The position numbers and the translations under genes are program-made. From Nymphaea colorata (taxonomy: Eukaryota; Streptophyta; Magnoliopsida; Nymphaeales; Nymphaeaceae): 64,000 nt of DNA. The stretch is taken from positions 7,348,204 to 7,412,203 of the forward strand of contig NC_045139.1 of NCBI RefSeq assembly GCF_008831285.2, read 5' to 3'. This document shows, piece by piece, positions 12,901-23,739 of this stretch. Numbering within the stretch: the first letter of the stretch is position 1; every line of letters begins with the position of its first letter. Under the pieces are notes generated by a model. It was not told the origin of the DNA, did not search any database, and saw only the letters and a program-made list of their open reading frames with translations.

Positions 12901-13022
12901 GACGCGACTTAAGGAATAAGAACGCGCGCTGAAACAGAAGATAGTCGCCGTTTTCTCGGAGGAAGAAGAAGAAGAAAGGTAGCGGAGGAGGGGGGAGCAG
13001 AGCAAGGGGTGGAGGAGGCCAT
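922..13022 (-). CDS. CBBY: Chloroplast CbbY-type HAD phosphatase (xylulose-1,5-bisphosphate phosphatase), 8 exons
   Basis: Haloacid-dehalogenase phosphatase. The Arabidopsis homologue (At3g48420) removes xylulose-1,5-bisphosphate, a Rubisco inhibitor, in the stroma. Exons read on the minus strand: 13022-12697, 12584-12514, 12343-12185, 11042-10976, 9956-9861, 2419-2373, 2008-1928, 1045-922. All introns are GT-AG and phases match throughout. HAD motif I is in exon 1 (LLFDCDGVLVDTE), motif II in exon 4 (CSTSNEKA), the motif III lysines in exon 5 (KKPDP) and motif IV in exon 7 (VVVEDS). The protein ends LLEKQYVS, like the family. Length would be about 323 aa, near the usual 319. Oddity: the upstream ATG (13022) with a Ser/Arg-rich leader is in a different frame from motif I. 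The two frames would agree if the G run at 12990-12995 had one more base. The first ATG in the HAD frame is at 12810 and would give about 252 aa without a transit peptide. Intron 5 (2420-9860) contains TE1. Identification is firm; the start is uncertain. Confidence 0.93.
2950..2954. other. TE1 target-site duplication, left copy
   Basis: TGAAA immediately precedes the 5' LTR and is repeated at 8554-8558 immediately after the 3' LTR. It is an exact five-base duplication, the usual size for Copia integration. Confidence 0.9.
2955..3203 (+). repeat. TE1 5' LTR
   Basis: 249 bp, starting TGTTGATGG and ending TTTCTACA. It matches the copy at 8305-8553 with three differences. It contains a short GA run (about 3069-3080). 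Confidence 0.97.
3204..3216 (+). other. TE1 primer-binding site
   Basis: TGGTATCAAAGCC follows the 5' LTR directly. It matches the initiator-methionine tRNA 3' end used by most plant Copia elements (usual form TGGTATCAGAGC), with one change. Confidence 0.85.
3217..3988 (+). repeat. TE1 GC-rich leader with minisatellite
   Basis: This untranslated leader between PBS and gag is very GC-rich, unlike its surroundings. It holds repeated CGCCCGGCACTGTTCAT-like blocks (about 3267-3335) and five copies of a unit of about 44 bp beginning CGCTCTGCCTGG at 3631, 3675, 3719, 3759 and 3808. Short open frames here are by-products of the repeat and GC content. Confidence 0.8.
3989..5037 (+). pseudogene. gag: TE1 gag (UBN2-type) and start of protease region, frameshifted
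   Basis: The first frame (3989-4924) encodes a Copia gag: an N-terminal segment with RLTKENYLSW, then the helical UBN2-like region with TARDMWVVLEQMYG. The CCHC zinc knuckle (CTHCKKTGHTVDYC, from 4756) lies in the frame one base back, so an indel at about 4725-4755 separates gag from its nucleic-acid-binding tail. That second frame runs on to a TAG at 5035-5037, immediately before the protease active-site motif. The stop occupies the position where related elements carry a tryptophan, so a G-to-A change is the simple explanation. Confidence 0.85.
5038..8310 (+). CDS. pol: TE1 pol: protease, integrase, reverse transcriptase, RNase H
   Basis: One open frame of about 1,090 codons after the TAG. 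It begins IVDSGATHH, the aspartic protease motif. Then come the GAG-pre-integrase zinc region (YWHERFGH...CDVCQFAK, about 5450-5560), the integrase core (HSDVWGP, FRSDN, NGVAERKNR as the D, D, E residues), RT (KARLVAKGFSQ, QLDVKNAFL, YVDD at 7336-7347) and RNase H (YSDADWAG, SSAEAEYRA, CDNKSA). The integrase reads RSDNAREY where most Copia elements have RSDNGGEY. It ends with TGA at 8308-8310, six bases inside the 3' LTR. There is no separate start codon at its beginning; it would normally be made as part of a gag-pol polyprotein. Confidence 0.95.
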   Translation: MVDSGATHHIPGNPKLFHEYKLSSGKERVSLADGSSTCVAGEGTLSLLDKFHVQGALHVPQFPLNLLSVSRLTKELNCELIFSADRCVLQDLVTGKRIGIGLASDGLYRLPIRVATALLTAIRKTDKRREDCLQSFMYWHERFGHLPFGILKHLFPDLCSSFDLSSISCDVCQFAKHVRASYPLSSSCANEAFSQIHSDVWGPSGIHTRQGFQYFITFIDDFSRATFIYLLKDRSEVPRIIETFILLVHTQYGANVKTFRSDNAREYMCQPIEEFLRQWGIVHETSCSYTPPQNGVAERKNRQLLNVTRALLFQRNLPKHYWGDAVLISAYLINRMRSRVLNDRTPHSLLPGSRPPFPLPPRVFGCVCFIHDHSPNVKKLDPRSIKGVFVGYSPTQKGYKCIDPITGRAYVTRDVTFLEHASYFGANPLQGEQSVGREEYSQRQELQFIDFLDYKKAESLNTVDVPEKEERGDNSIEKEGPQLFGQFYSRRGTRTEVMTCDARSTSNPNATPSLDEPSPTKETMETHDEVEKNNDLPIALRKGVRSCTQHPIGNFVSYSRLGKDYKCFVSTLSLAVIPRTVAEAQSDSKWADAMKEEIDALRRNLTWKVVKIPEAAHLVGSKWVYTIKYKPDGSVERYKARLVAKGFSQKYGIDYLETFAPVAKMKTVRVIISLAVMKEWKMYQLDVKNAFLNGDLEEEVYMHMPSGYEEPEKCCKLKKALYGLKQSPRAWFERLRRVMLRHGYKQGNGDHTLFVKKESRVTLLLVYVDDMIVTGDEEEEIIKLKGLLATEFDLKDLGKLRYFLGMEVARSSTGLVLNQRKYTLDLLEETGKLGCRPTPTPFDTGHKLSLRDGEPLCEEDKGRYQRLVGKLIYLTLTRPDITFAVNVLSQFMHAPTDAHLKAVDRVLCYLKKNPGKGLLYVKQETVEIEGYSDADWAGCGDTRRSTTGYCVYLRGNLVVWRSKRQDVCSRSSAEAEYRAVAMGVSELLWLKILLTDIGIEIERPMKMYCDNKSAINLANNPVLHDRTKHVEIDRHFIRERIDAKELILPYMKSEDQTADVLTKALPSASFERNVSKLGMFDMYAQLEGEC
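8296..8304 (+). other. TE1 polypurine tract
   Basis: GAGGGGGAG abuts the 3' LTR and would prime plus-strand DNA synthesis. Confidence 0.85.
8305..8553 (+). repeat. TE1 3' LTR
   Basis: 249 bp, near-identical to 2955-3203, followed by TSD TGAAA at 8554-8558. Confidence 0.97.
8559..9860. other. Remainder of CBBY intron 5
   Basis: AT-rich intronic DNA between TE1 and exon 5, with no second gene or repeat recognised. The other long CBBY introns (1046-1927, 9957-10975, 11043-12184) likewise hold nothing I can name. Confidence 0.7.
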
Positions 13023-13979
13023 GGGTGGAGTTGGCGGTTTCTCAGCAACCACACGGTTGAATCTAATTCTTTTTCTACCGAGGCATTCATCTGCTCTACT
13101 TTGAATTCGCACCACTAACTGAGAGGGCAGGAGCTGAGCTTTCCTTTCCTAATCCAAGTTTTGGGAGTGAGAGATCGGGACGATTCGATGGCCCTATCAT
13201 CCGGAGGATGGCTCCAAAATTGAGAGAGAGAGAGAGAGAAAGAGAAATCAGGCGACTCGGTTTTCTTTGCAGCTACTGCCCATCTGGGTGGATGATGCTA
13301 GAACTCTGCTAACCATGAACTTAAATTTAACCTTAAAATCCATTAGGAAAGGTTTATCTCGACACAACATGTATGATCCTAGGACAACGTGGATTATGAA
13401 AATTTTAATGGTCTTTAAAGTATGGTGAGAACTTTTCTTTGTCTTCTTTCTTTTTTTTTGCAAAACTCCTGGACTGGACCTTTTTGAGAGCAACAGCATA
13501 ACTTCTTGAGCAAACCTTGTTAATAAAAAATCGTTGGACCTTAAATCAAGTAAACATTAGATGAAGGTAGCGTTGTCTTTCCAGCATTCTGCTGTCCTAG
13601 CTTCTGAATAATGTAGTCCTCCTCTATGATCTGGTGGTCGGAGTTTAATATGAAAAAAGACTCAGAATTTTTTGGTTCTATGCACTAATAAGTTTTGATA
13701 TCTGAAAATGGTTACGCAATTCATTTTTTCAATTAAGGGAAAAAGTCATTCGGCATAAAACCTTCCAAGATACACCATCATACCTCCAAGACTTTATGGC
13801 GAACCAATAGTAAGTCCTTTTAACTCTGATGTCACGCTTACTATTATTTGTAGCTAAAATTACTATTATTTGTAGCTAAAAAGAGCAACATACCAAAGTG
13901 TGACAGCAAGCATGTGATTTGAACTTCTGATGCCTTGAGTGTGAGCTGCCTTACTGTCTGTTATTCCGCATCAAATCTG
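13023..13979. other. CBBY upstream region
   Basis: It contains the presumed CBBY 5' UTR and promoter (minus strand), with a GA microsatellite at 13222-13246 about 200 bp upstream of the ATG. GA runs are common in plant 5' UTRs and core promoters. No clear TATA box was found. Confidence 0.5.
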
Positions 13980-15235
13980 CGGGGAAAAGCTCCCCAAAAC
14001 TTTTTATTGAAAGAGAGCTAACAAAAAAGCTAAAACAGAAACAGTAAAAACCCAAAGCTGCCAATCAAAAAGCGGAAGCATATACAAAAGATCTAACGCA
14101 GGGTCTTCTTGAGTACACAAGGTCACTGAAGGATCTGAAAGAGCAACAAACTGGGCTTCTCCCGTCCAGCATGGACTTCAGTCTTCTGATTCACTCATTC
14201 CTGTTGGAACCAATGATAACATCTGATGCTTCTTCAGCTTTTATACTTTGTAGCGCAAGAGCGACCATCTCTGTTTCAGGCGTGGGATAGAGAAATATTC
14301 TGCAGAATTTTAAATCCATTTGTGTCATGTTGGGACCAGATTCAAAGCCAACCACCACCCAGCTTTCTCCTTGAGAAGTTCTAGATGCTAATTGGCTGTA
14401 GAGATGCTTTGAGCATAGCGCAGGCCAGTCCCCTGGAACCACTGAGGCCTTCAACCATCCTCTAAGTTTGTCCGAGTCTCCTGAACCATTTCTAAGAACA
14501 GCTTGGAATTGCTCTACACAAGAGGTCCTATTGTCACCGTGCATCATAGCATTTCTGTTCTTCCGAAGCATCCAAATGGAATGATGCCCTCCAACACGAC
14601 ATCATCCAGCCGGTTTTGAAGTTGTGGCTATACCGCTGCTTTAGTAACTTAGAAATGGATGAGCATTGAGGGAACTTCTTGGCAATGAAGATTCAAACTT
14701 CACGAAGGTGACGAGTGGAGTGCTTACGCACGGAACGAAGCGTCGGCTCTCACAGGCTTTTCATCTCCCAGTACCGCGCCAAGCAGGAATCAAAGACTAA
14801 TTTCTGAAGATAGATGTCTTCAATGGGGTTCTCATCAATCCAAAAGTGGATCAGATCTTTCTTCCGCCAGAGCAAGAGTACGGATCGGACTTGACCTTTT
14901 CTTTCCAAAAGACAAGCAACTGGCATAGTTCATGTACGAGGGATCCTATTAGAATGAAGCAGGAAAAGCAGAAAGCCCACCTACGACGAACCTGCCTGCA
15001 TTCCATAAAGACGTGAGAAGTGCTTTCTGCATCTTTCCAGCAAAAAGCACATCGATTGGCAAGAGAGACCCCTGCGTTGAAGACGATCAAGGGTGGGCAG
15101 CCGGTTTTCGCAAGCGATATAGGTGAACCAGCACCTGCGAGGATTAGCTTGTTTATGCCAAACCCAAGATCTTCAGAGCTTCTTGGCATGTTTCTTTCTA
15201 ATCAAGTTCTAGATATCCGTCGAATTAACATATAA
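13980..15235 (-). pseudogene. LINE remnant: C-terminal zinc-binding RT region and tail
   Basis: Read on the minus strand, 15189-14851 contains CAFCWKDAESTSHVFMEC, the CxxC...H...C signature of the zf-RVT domain found after the RT of plant LINEs. Further on, 14571-14191 starts IWMLRKNRN-like, the W/RN-rich segment that follows zf-RVT, then a region like a decayed RNase H domain. The two parts are in different frames, so it is a dead 5'-truncated copy. AATAAA near 14005 on the minus strand could mark its 3' end. Target-site duplications were not identified. Confidence 0.7.
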
Positions 15236-16739
15236 CCTAATATTGATCACACAATATTGATAATTCGTTTGAGCAAGTTGAGGCCGAACGACTTGAACCC
15301 TTAGCATAAAGTTTTTGATAGTTGGATTCAAAATCAAATCAAAGTCAATAATTTGTTTTACTGAGACAACAACCGAACGTCAGAAAATTGAATTTGCTCA
15401 TCCACATCAAGCAGGTCCCAAAGAATCGAGCCAGCCCAATTATCTATCCAAAACCTTATATATATATATATATATATATATGCTATTTATGGCTGTTTTC
15501 TTTTGCAAAGGAAATACCGAGGAACGTGCTTCATTGGTTTGATTGGAAGCGTATCATGATCTTCAATAGAGCTTGATGGATCGGTAGTAGGACTCTTTAG
15601 AAGCAAATTTTAGTTACAGGGGAAGAGATGATACAAGTTCTTACGAGTGGTCGATAATTTCTATACTATGAATGCCTATTCAATTTATCCGTTCACAAAA
15701 GAAACTATATATCATATCTAAAAACTGTAAAGATCACATTGTTTGGGACATATACTTGATGAACTAATTTCATTTTTGTGGAAGCAATCTATCAAGCTAT
15801 TATTAGCAAAACACATAAGAACCTGCCATGCAAGAGAAAGTAGAGATTATGAGATACAAATTTACGATTTATGGAACTTAATTACCTATGTTTGTCTCCT
15901 CTCCTTTTGACTGTTTCTGTTTACAATTGAACAATTATACTGATTAAGAAACTTAGCTGTCTATACTGACAGCAATATAATGCTCCATTTTTAGTGGGAA
16001 AAGTTCTTCAGTGCCTTAGGATACTGAAAAGTTTAATATTAAAAACTTTTGTTTATTATATTTATATTCATTTAAAGTATGATACTTTAATCTCGATTAT
16101 GACGTTGTCGATTAATGTTGTTTTACTTTTTGCAAGAAATCAGATAAATCTGCAGTTCTAAAAAGCATGCATTATTAATAATTTGATCTGGTGAGCGTCT
16201 AGTGAAATTCAAATATTCTTTTTGTGACATGGTCTACATGCAGCCTGATTCAGTGACAGTATGTGCAGTGACGCCTGCAGCCATCAGTGAAAGTTGTCGC
16301 AGATGCTTTTTTGAGTCATACTCATATTATTAACATTTAATTTAATTTTTATTATCTAATTTACCTGCAAAATATCATAATATTAAATAAAAAATGAGGA
16401 AAACGAAAAAGCATGAAAATCGTTTTCTTTGAAAAAATGTGAAAAAATAATTTTATCGCTTTTTTCCCAATTTTCCCTTTTTTGGCTTTTCTCTTTTTAA
16501 TGTTAATATCATCAGAAGTTCATATTTAAACACAGATTAAATTATTTAACCATCATCAAGACATTTTTTTATTATTTTATCTGGTTCTTCTACATCTTCT
16601 TCTTAGTTCTTACTTTCTTGTATAATTTTATTTTGCCTACTTCTTAGAAAAATTGTCATTTTCTAAACATTTGCTGAGACTTTCTTCAGAATAGCAACTT
16701 TGCGAAAAAGTACCCAAAAACCTTGCTGTTAAAAATCCA
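15236..16739. other. AT-rich intergenic DNA
   Basis: No gene seen. It contains an AT microsatellite at 15457-15482. The sequence becomes very AT-rich around 16,030-16,700. Confidence 0.6.
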
Positions 16740-18094
16740 ATAACTATATTTGTGATTATACTGAACTAGTATGATCAAAATTAACCTATTTGTTAGCTCT
16801 ATAGCTGATTTATAAGTTTCAGATTTCGAAATATTTTAACATTTCAATTATTTTTGTTTTTAGGCCATAATTTTTTAATATTTTCTGGCCAATGCACAAC
16901 CAATTCACTAAGAAGGCAGCACTGCCAAACAAACTAATTTTTACGATCCTTGTTTAAAAGTCATGCATATTCTTGACATTCTAGGTGTGTAATTAGGAAG
17001 ACAAGTCAAATTACGCATAATTTTATTAAATGATAGTGGCAGCCTTTTTTTTTCCAATTTCCAATTTCCGAGATCTCTTCAAGAAAACAGTGAAAGAAAT
17101 TCAACATAGAAAAGGTGGCAGAATTGAGGTGTGTTATATTTCTCACATAATTAATGAAGAAGAGAATCTCTTCGGAGGAAGAAAGAAAATAAGGAACCTT
17201 GTAAAGAGAGAATCTCATTTCTAGATTCGTAAAATTAAGTTGACTTTCTTTTATCATATCCAATATCATAATCAGATTGAAATAAATAATAATATTATTA
17301 CCTTTTATTTCTTATTGAAGGCGCCACTTGACAATTACTTATTGAAGGCTTACTTTTACTGATATCATATTTAAACTGATCGTAAATGCGATTGAGGTAA
17401 ATAATGAGAGTGACAACCTTTTATTTTTCTTATTAGATGCATGCTTCATAATCTGGGTCCTACTTTTATCATCCTCTTATTTAAATTAAACTGAACAACT
17501 TAGGTTCGTTTCTAAATCAATTTTGGGTTCATTTCTAGAAAGAAGAAGAAGAAGAAGAAGAAGAAGAAGAAGAAAGGAAGCCGTTAAAGGAAGAATCTCA
17601 TTTCTAGATTCAAAAAAATGAACATAAGAAGGTGGGAGACTGTGGAGAGGTTCTTACTGGTTAAGAGAACCTGTCAAGAGACGGCATTCTCAAGCATGCT
17701 TCTTGTCATTTGGAAGAAGGAAAAGGAGGAGGAGAAGGCAACCCATTAAAGAGAGGATCTCACTTCTATATTCAAAACAGATAGGCAAATTTTATGACAA
17801 CTACCAATATCGTTGAGTTTTTCTTATGATCAGAAGGGGCCAATTAATATGCTTTAAAGAAATGTCAGGAGGAGCCCTGATGTTTACATTTTTTAAAACA
17901 TTAGAAAGGTTTTTTTTTTTTAAAAAAAAAAGATCGGTTCATAATGATATTAAATGACTGTGATGATCAATTATGTATCTTTTTTAGATTAAACAACAAT
18001 GTTCCAGGGCCGCTTCCCAGTTCCACGACGGGTGACAGAATTTCATAGAGACTTTACTCAATTGCTAGAAAATCAGCAGTTGGTATACATGGGA
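16740..18094 (+). repeat. Direct repeat R (copy 1), outside the left arm
   Basis: It matches 37,660-39,023 in the same orientation, for example CTGAACTAGTATGATCA at both starts, the GAA microsatellite (17537-17575 and about 38519-38540) and GGTATACATG at both ends. It contains no gene. Here it continues into the left arm, whereas copy 2 joins the inner end of the right arm. Confidence 0.85.
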
Positions 18095-18229
18095 TCTCCA
18101 TCTGTTCCATCTGCTTTAATTTGCTTTCCTGTATGATAGATGACTAAATTAGTCTTGTTGCATTAGTGCCCCACATTGGGTTGTCGATTGGATCCATGAT
18201 AGTTTGCGTTTCGAACCAAATATACTTTT

Positions 18230-18700
18230 AACGATATCTGTTTTTTCTGGATATTCATATACTCGGCTTCCAATCAAATATGCTTTTAACCATATCCATT
18301 TTTTGGATATTCAAATACTGTGATTCGAATACGAACAAAGAAAAATTATACCTGAATCTGAATCCGAATCCGAAATCTGATTTCATAGTCTGAATTTGAT
18401 CTGAATCAGCTCTTTACATTCATATCTGAATCTGAATCTACATTTTGAACTGAATCTAGCCAATTTTCAAAATATAAGAGCCTTCACAATATGTTTTTTA
18501 TTTAAAACTAAATACGATCTGAATCCAATTAGATATTTATATATATTTGAATCTGAATCCAATTAGATATTTATATATATTTGAATCCGAATGAATGTCA
18601 TTCCTTAAATCTGAATCCAATCGGATTTCTTAATAAATATTAATTTTGTTCTAGATACGATTTTTCCAAAATGGTTCGGTTGAATATCTGATTCAAATAG
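18230..18700. repeat. GAATC-rich degenerate repeat
   Basis: A run of imperfect GAATCTGAATCCGAA-type units. Related stretches occur at 32,190-32,470, 41,840-42,300 and 58,270-58,740, which are the mirror positions within the arms. No coding content. Confidence 0.6.
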
Positions 18701-21449
18701 GATATAATGAAGTCCTTAGCTTGTATTGAACTTCTCTAAACATGAGTTGGACCACCATAAGACTAATCAAATGGTTTTGTTTGGGAAAAATCCCAAAGTT
18801 GGTAAGATTACAAAGACATCAATAGGTTTTTCCCTCTACTCGTGGCGCTTCACTAAACACACAAGGAAATTGCGCCATAGTTGGGCACAGCTTTCTCTCT
18901 ATATCACAACATTTCCTACACTGGCGAAGGATTGACTTGGTCATGTTTTTATGGCACAACAAGCGCCCTATGTTATAGAAGTGTTCCAGTGGCAATTTGT
19001 TTTCTAACGTTGCTGAAATCTTTTGGTAATGCACGAGACTGGTTGCGATTAGACAGATTTCATCTACATTGTAGATCTCATTGTGTTACAGAAATCTCTT
19101 AACAAAATTCCCGCAACTTCAACTTTTTCACGTTCTTCCTATGAAAGATTTTTCTTGTGGGCGTTGTTCCTCTATGTTGTAAACAGTGACATGCACAACA
19201 CTCAGAGTTGGATAGTCTCGAGTTTTGGATAGTCTCTATCATATGATCAATGAAATCTCAAAGCAGCCCTAAATCTTAAAGCCACCGCAAGGCAGAAAAG
19301 GGTGGCTTCGCCTCTAGAGGACCGCCAAATTCAATAAGAGGCCGAGAATATTGGAAAGAATGAGCAACGTGTTTTCTAAGGAAATTGATGAGAAATACAA
19401 ACCAACCAAAATTAATGACCAACTCTCTGTTACATATCCAATATCATACCACCACTTTAGTTCGATTTAAATTTTATTTAATTTTCTTTGTGCTTTGACA
19501 GCTATGAACATTTAAGGGACTAGGAGATGTAGAAAGACCTGCAGTAGTTTCTTTAAAAGAAATCGTGTGAAAGGTACAGTAGGTGGAGGGATTTCTTTTC
19601 CTTACATTAATAATTAACCAGTAGTTCTTCCTCACCAACCTTTCCACCACGTTTATGAAAGAAGAAACCGAAAAAATTGCACGTCTCAAGAATATGTTTG
19701 ATTTGTATAACCAATAAAGTTTCACAACATTTATTTACTTTGATTATCTTGGGTGCTATCTCTATATTGCAAATGGTGGCATGAACGACTCTTGAGTTAA
19801 ATGGTATATCATAAGAACACCAAAATACATATATACTTGTAAGAAAGAAAGAGGAAAGTGAAAAAAGAGAAGAGGGAGACCCAAGGAAATGGACTCGTTT
19901 AAAGATGCCTAAACGGTTGAAGGCAGTAGCAGTTAACGTGGTGGGTACTAGGTGACATCAATGGCAGTTTGGTTCGATCATATTGTGGACACTGAATCAA
20001 GTATATTGAGCCTGGCTGCCAGCCCACTTGTCATAGATTTGTTATTTTGCGACAGCTCTGACACCTTTAATTTCTAGAGCCCCTTCTCAAAGAGGTGATT
20101 GATGCATCAGCTAGTCAAGTACTCCAAATATAGTATGGGTCAAGGGCCAACTCAAGTGGGTTCTCGATGGGGGCGTCCTACTCCTTGAAACATGAATATG
20201 GGTTAGCTCCACGAGAATAAATTTATTTATTTTTTTAACCATATGTTTAATGACTCATAGAAAAAAAAAATTTTGGGTCTGCCGTTGTTGGTCTGAGTAT
20301 ATATTCTTCTTCTTGTATCTAAATTGAAATAGTTTACCTTGTTCTTGAATTTTCAGCAAGTTTGAATATGATATATAACGGGCGCACTTTTGAATCAAGT
20401 TTGAGTTTTATCAAGGGGTTCAGATAATAATTTGGTCAATGTACTATAATTTGGATCCTGCTTACAAAGAGACCGAGCTAAGAGTATTCAGATAGATATG
20501 AGTAGGACGTACCGGCGCTTATTGGACTATTCATATATTTTTAATCTTTTTTATAAAAATATGATTCTGTAGATGCAATATCCATGTTCAGAAGCATTTA
20601 AGATTACAAGCAGATTATGTTTTTATGTCGCATAAGAAAATATTTTACGGTATAAAACATTTCCTCGGTTTGATTTCTTAATCTTTTTAGATTCTCATTT
20701 TCGTAAAGGAAAAATATACTTTTTTATAAGAATCATCGTTGTGAAGGTTTTGGCACATATAAAATATTAAAAAATGAAATTGGTCTCTCTCTCTCCCTCT
20801 TTCTCTCTTTGGCACCAACTATACTATGCTCGCATGACATAAGAAACATATGATTTCGATACACTCACATACATATAAAACAGTTCAAATTTTGTACTGG
20901 TTAAAAATGTTTTTGGAAACCAGTCACGATTAAAAATAGCTTATAATGTAATTTATGATATGGATCCAACAACCCGTGTTTCATTGTTAGTCATTCTACA
21001 ACAGGTACATATATATAAAAAAAAATTGAATAGTAACTTTAGCTTTTTAAAGTTATTATCTATATCTCGTAAGAGTCATCCGATCCATCATTATGAATAG
21101 CTAAGAGAAAAAGAGAAAAACAAAAAGAAAAAAGTGATATTGTTTTCATGTAGTATTAGTTTTCACATTTTTTTTCATGTTAACCATCCATCCAATTAAG
21201 ATGGACGGCCCTCACTAGATGGCAAGGTTATTTGCATTTTTTTTTATATGGTTATCATGTTTAAAACCGTCAAAATTAACAAAAAAATCATAAGCAAAAA
21301 GGAAAAAGTTTATGAGAGAGGAATTTGTCTAAGGCCCAGTCAAGATAACGATACTACTGTCGCTAATTACAATAATAATACTAACGTTGATAGTAATAAC
21401 CAAATAGTATTGCTTAGACCATCTCTCTTGAACTGATTGGAGAATAGTG
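18701..21449. other. Left-arm intergenic DNA 3' of KCR-A
   Basis: No gene recognised. 19,474-19,735 mirrors one unit of the tandem array at 57,110-57,330. 20,090-20,290 belongs to a dispersed family also seen near 33,300, 40,900 and 54,000. 20,780-20,815 is a CT-rich microsatellite. Confidence 0.55.
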
Positions 21450-23693
21450 TCAGGATTCCTTGGAAGAGAGCCGCTTCTTCATGACCTTCTCTCGTACGAC
21501 AAGGGAGTAGCGACGGAGCCACCAATCTAGAAAGGCATCAGGCAGAAAGCGCGCAGCAAGCGATTGGACGGAGTGAGTCCAGTAAGGAACACAGACGGCG
21601 TCGTGCCCCACCCAGCGCAGGCACCACCCTGCGTACTTCTCTGCTGTGGGAGCGAAGAGGGAAGGCTTTATGTTCGACATCTTTGTTGACACAAAGAAAG
21701 GAACCTGCAACCAAATTAAACACATACATGTAAGTTGTAACTCAAATTCTCCGGCCCCTTCAACAACACAGTAAAAATAAGAAGAAAAAAGAGAAAGAAG
21801 TTAGCTAGCTGCACCCCGTTAAAATCTTTCAAGGAATCGACTGTCTTCTTTCTGAAAACTGTACTGTCAAGTGAAAAATATTACTGGATTTTGATGGGCA
21901 AGTGTATTTTCTAAGGGGTCTAACGTAATTAAAAATGGAAATTGTGTATGATTGAACGTTTTAATGTCAAAATGTATAGCTTTTGATTGAGCGGAAAGGC
22001 TCCAATTACATATATCTTGTCCAAAAAGGAGGATTGGATGAACGATTAATGGAACGCATTGTGATTGAGTATGTTACGAATGAATGATCGAGTCTAGACG
22101 AATGGAAACTGAATGAATGATTCATGCAGAGTTTTGCAGCTTACAAGATCAGTTGCAACTTACCTGACACTGAACATCAATCCCATAGGGTTTATATTCG
22201 ACGCTGAGGCTCCTGGAGAATTTCTCTATGTACCTGCGACCAATACAACAATGTTTGACCACTGAGAATGGTATAAATCCTTCCCTCTCGAGCTATATGC
22301 GTTCCATACATAGGATATGAGAGAAATCGTCCAGCATGTTTCAATTCGCGCTCGTGCGTGCGCGCGCACACACACACAGACAGAGAGAGAGATGCCCTGC
22401 CATTCCATTCTGTGGTCCTCCGGCCTCTCGTCGTTTCCCCTTCTTCTTGAAATCATGAACAGCAGAGACAGGGAGGATGGTGAGAAGGCTGGTAAAGAAA
22501 CTAATCCATAGTAATGGCCTCCTTCAGATCTAAAATTCTAGCCTATCAAAGGCAACCATAATTTGCTTCACTAACTTGGATCTCCTCATGAGGTTTACGG
22601 CGTTCTACTATATATTGCATCACCATCAAACAGACAAAGAAACGAGTACACAGGCAATGCATTCATCTTGACATTAGGAAAAGGAAAATTCTGGTTTTGG
22701 CAATTCATCTTATTTCACCATTCTGCTACTGCCAAACCCGTGCTGTAACAACCAGATACTCAAACGGCTAAAAGTTGAGCAGAAGTCAGTAGCAGATGTG
22801 TGCCTCTTGGCATAATCTTCTAAGGGTCTGCAATATTGCAGCTGCTGATAAAATAGAAAGGGCGACAGAGGGGATATCCATGCCAACTCCTTTCTCTGTC
22901 TGTTTACTGCTTCTTTAAGACCAGTTAAAGATAAAATCTAATAAACAGAAGCAGGAAAGAGATAGATCGAAAAGCATCTCGGTACCCAAACCAGTTCATT
23001 CCAGAGAATGGGGCTTTCTAGATCCTGAAGATGTACTGCATCCTGCAAAACAAATTAACAGTAAAAGAAACTGAAGACTTACGCTTTTGTAGCAGCATAG
23101 ATTGTATATAGGGGGAAAGATGGCAAAATTATGCCAGAACCAGACCCAATGTTGACGATGGCTCCCCTCCTCCTCCTCACCATTCCTTGAAGCACCACAT
23201 GAGTCACCTTTGTTGTTACCACCACATTGATTCCTATAACTCTCTCTATCATCTTCTGGTCAAGCTCATGTGAGAACATAGGGTGATGATTAGTTGTCCC
23301 AACATTATTGATCAAGACGCCGACGTCCAAATCCTTGATCCCTTGCTCTACTCTCTCAACCACGTCATCCGAATCTTCAGCAAAATCGCATACTACGCTT
23401 TTGATCTGGACGGCGGCGAACCGTTGCTGGATTTCGCTAGAGACCGAGCTCAACTTGGCAGGGTTCCGGCCGACTAGGACCAAGTTGAGGCCCTCACCAG
23501 CCAAGCTAAAGGCCATGGCCTTCCCTATTCCGTCGGTAGGGCCTGTAACAACAGCCCAAGGACCATACTTCCTTAGGTCCTTCTTGGGCCTGAGAAACGA
23601 GGCCCAGACCCATCTCAGAATCGCCACCAATGCTTTGAATAGAGAGAAAAGGCCTATGAGAGTTGAAAGAGTGAGCAAGAACCTGAACTCCAT
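21450..23693 (-). CDS. KCR: KCR-A: very-long-chain 3-oxoacyl-CoA reductase-like protein, 3 exons, intact
   Basis: Short-chain dehydrogenase of the KCR1 type, which uses NADPH to reduce 3-ketoacyl-CoA in the ER fatty-acid elongase. Exons: 23693-23083, 22233-22164, 21704-21450. All introns are GT-AG and phases match (611, 70 and 255 bp), giving 311 aa against 318 in Arabidopsis KCR1. Residues 5-30 form a hydrophobic membrane anchor. TGPTDGIG (50-57) is the cofactor loop, NNVG lies at 129-132, catalytic Ser is near 184-186, and Tyr199 and Lys203 form YAATK. The C-terminus is lysine-rich (KKRLSSKES), fitting ER retrieval. The start is set by the only in-frame ATG after a TAG and by a TATA box 47 bases upstream. 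It could also act as a hydroxysteroid dehydrogenase, since the two families overlap. Every hallmark is intact; KCR-D is its inverted, broken twin. Confidence 0.92.
22351..22391. repeat. CA/GA microsatellite in KCR-A intron 2 side
   Basis: CACACACACACA followed by GAGAGAGA lies in intron 1 near exon 2. The mirror position in KCR-D (about 47,677-47,712) is a TG run flanked by GAGCGAGCG. Confidence 0.8.
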
Positions 23694-23739
23694 CTTGCTC
23701 TACTCGAGCAATGGTAGCATTTCTGGGAGAAGAATAGGT

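Noticed and set aside
12909-13115. Alternative minus-strand frame beginning with the upstream ATG of CBBY
   Set aside because: It ends after 37 codons of leader-like sequence; it is the front of CBBY exon 1 displaced by the homopolymer, not a separate gene.
15315-15576. Overlapping open frames across an AT microsatellite
   Set aside because: Low-complexity translation with no homologue or splice context.
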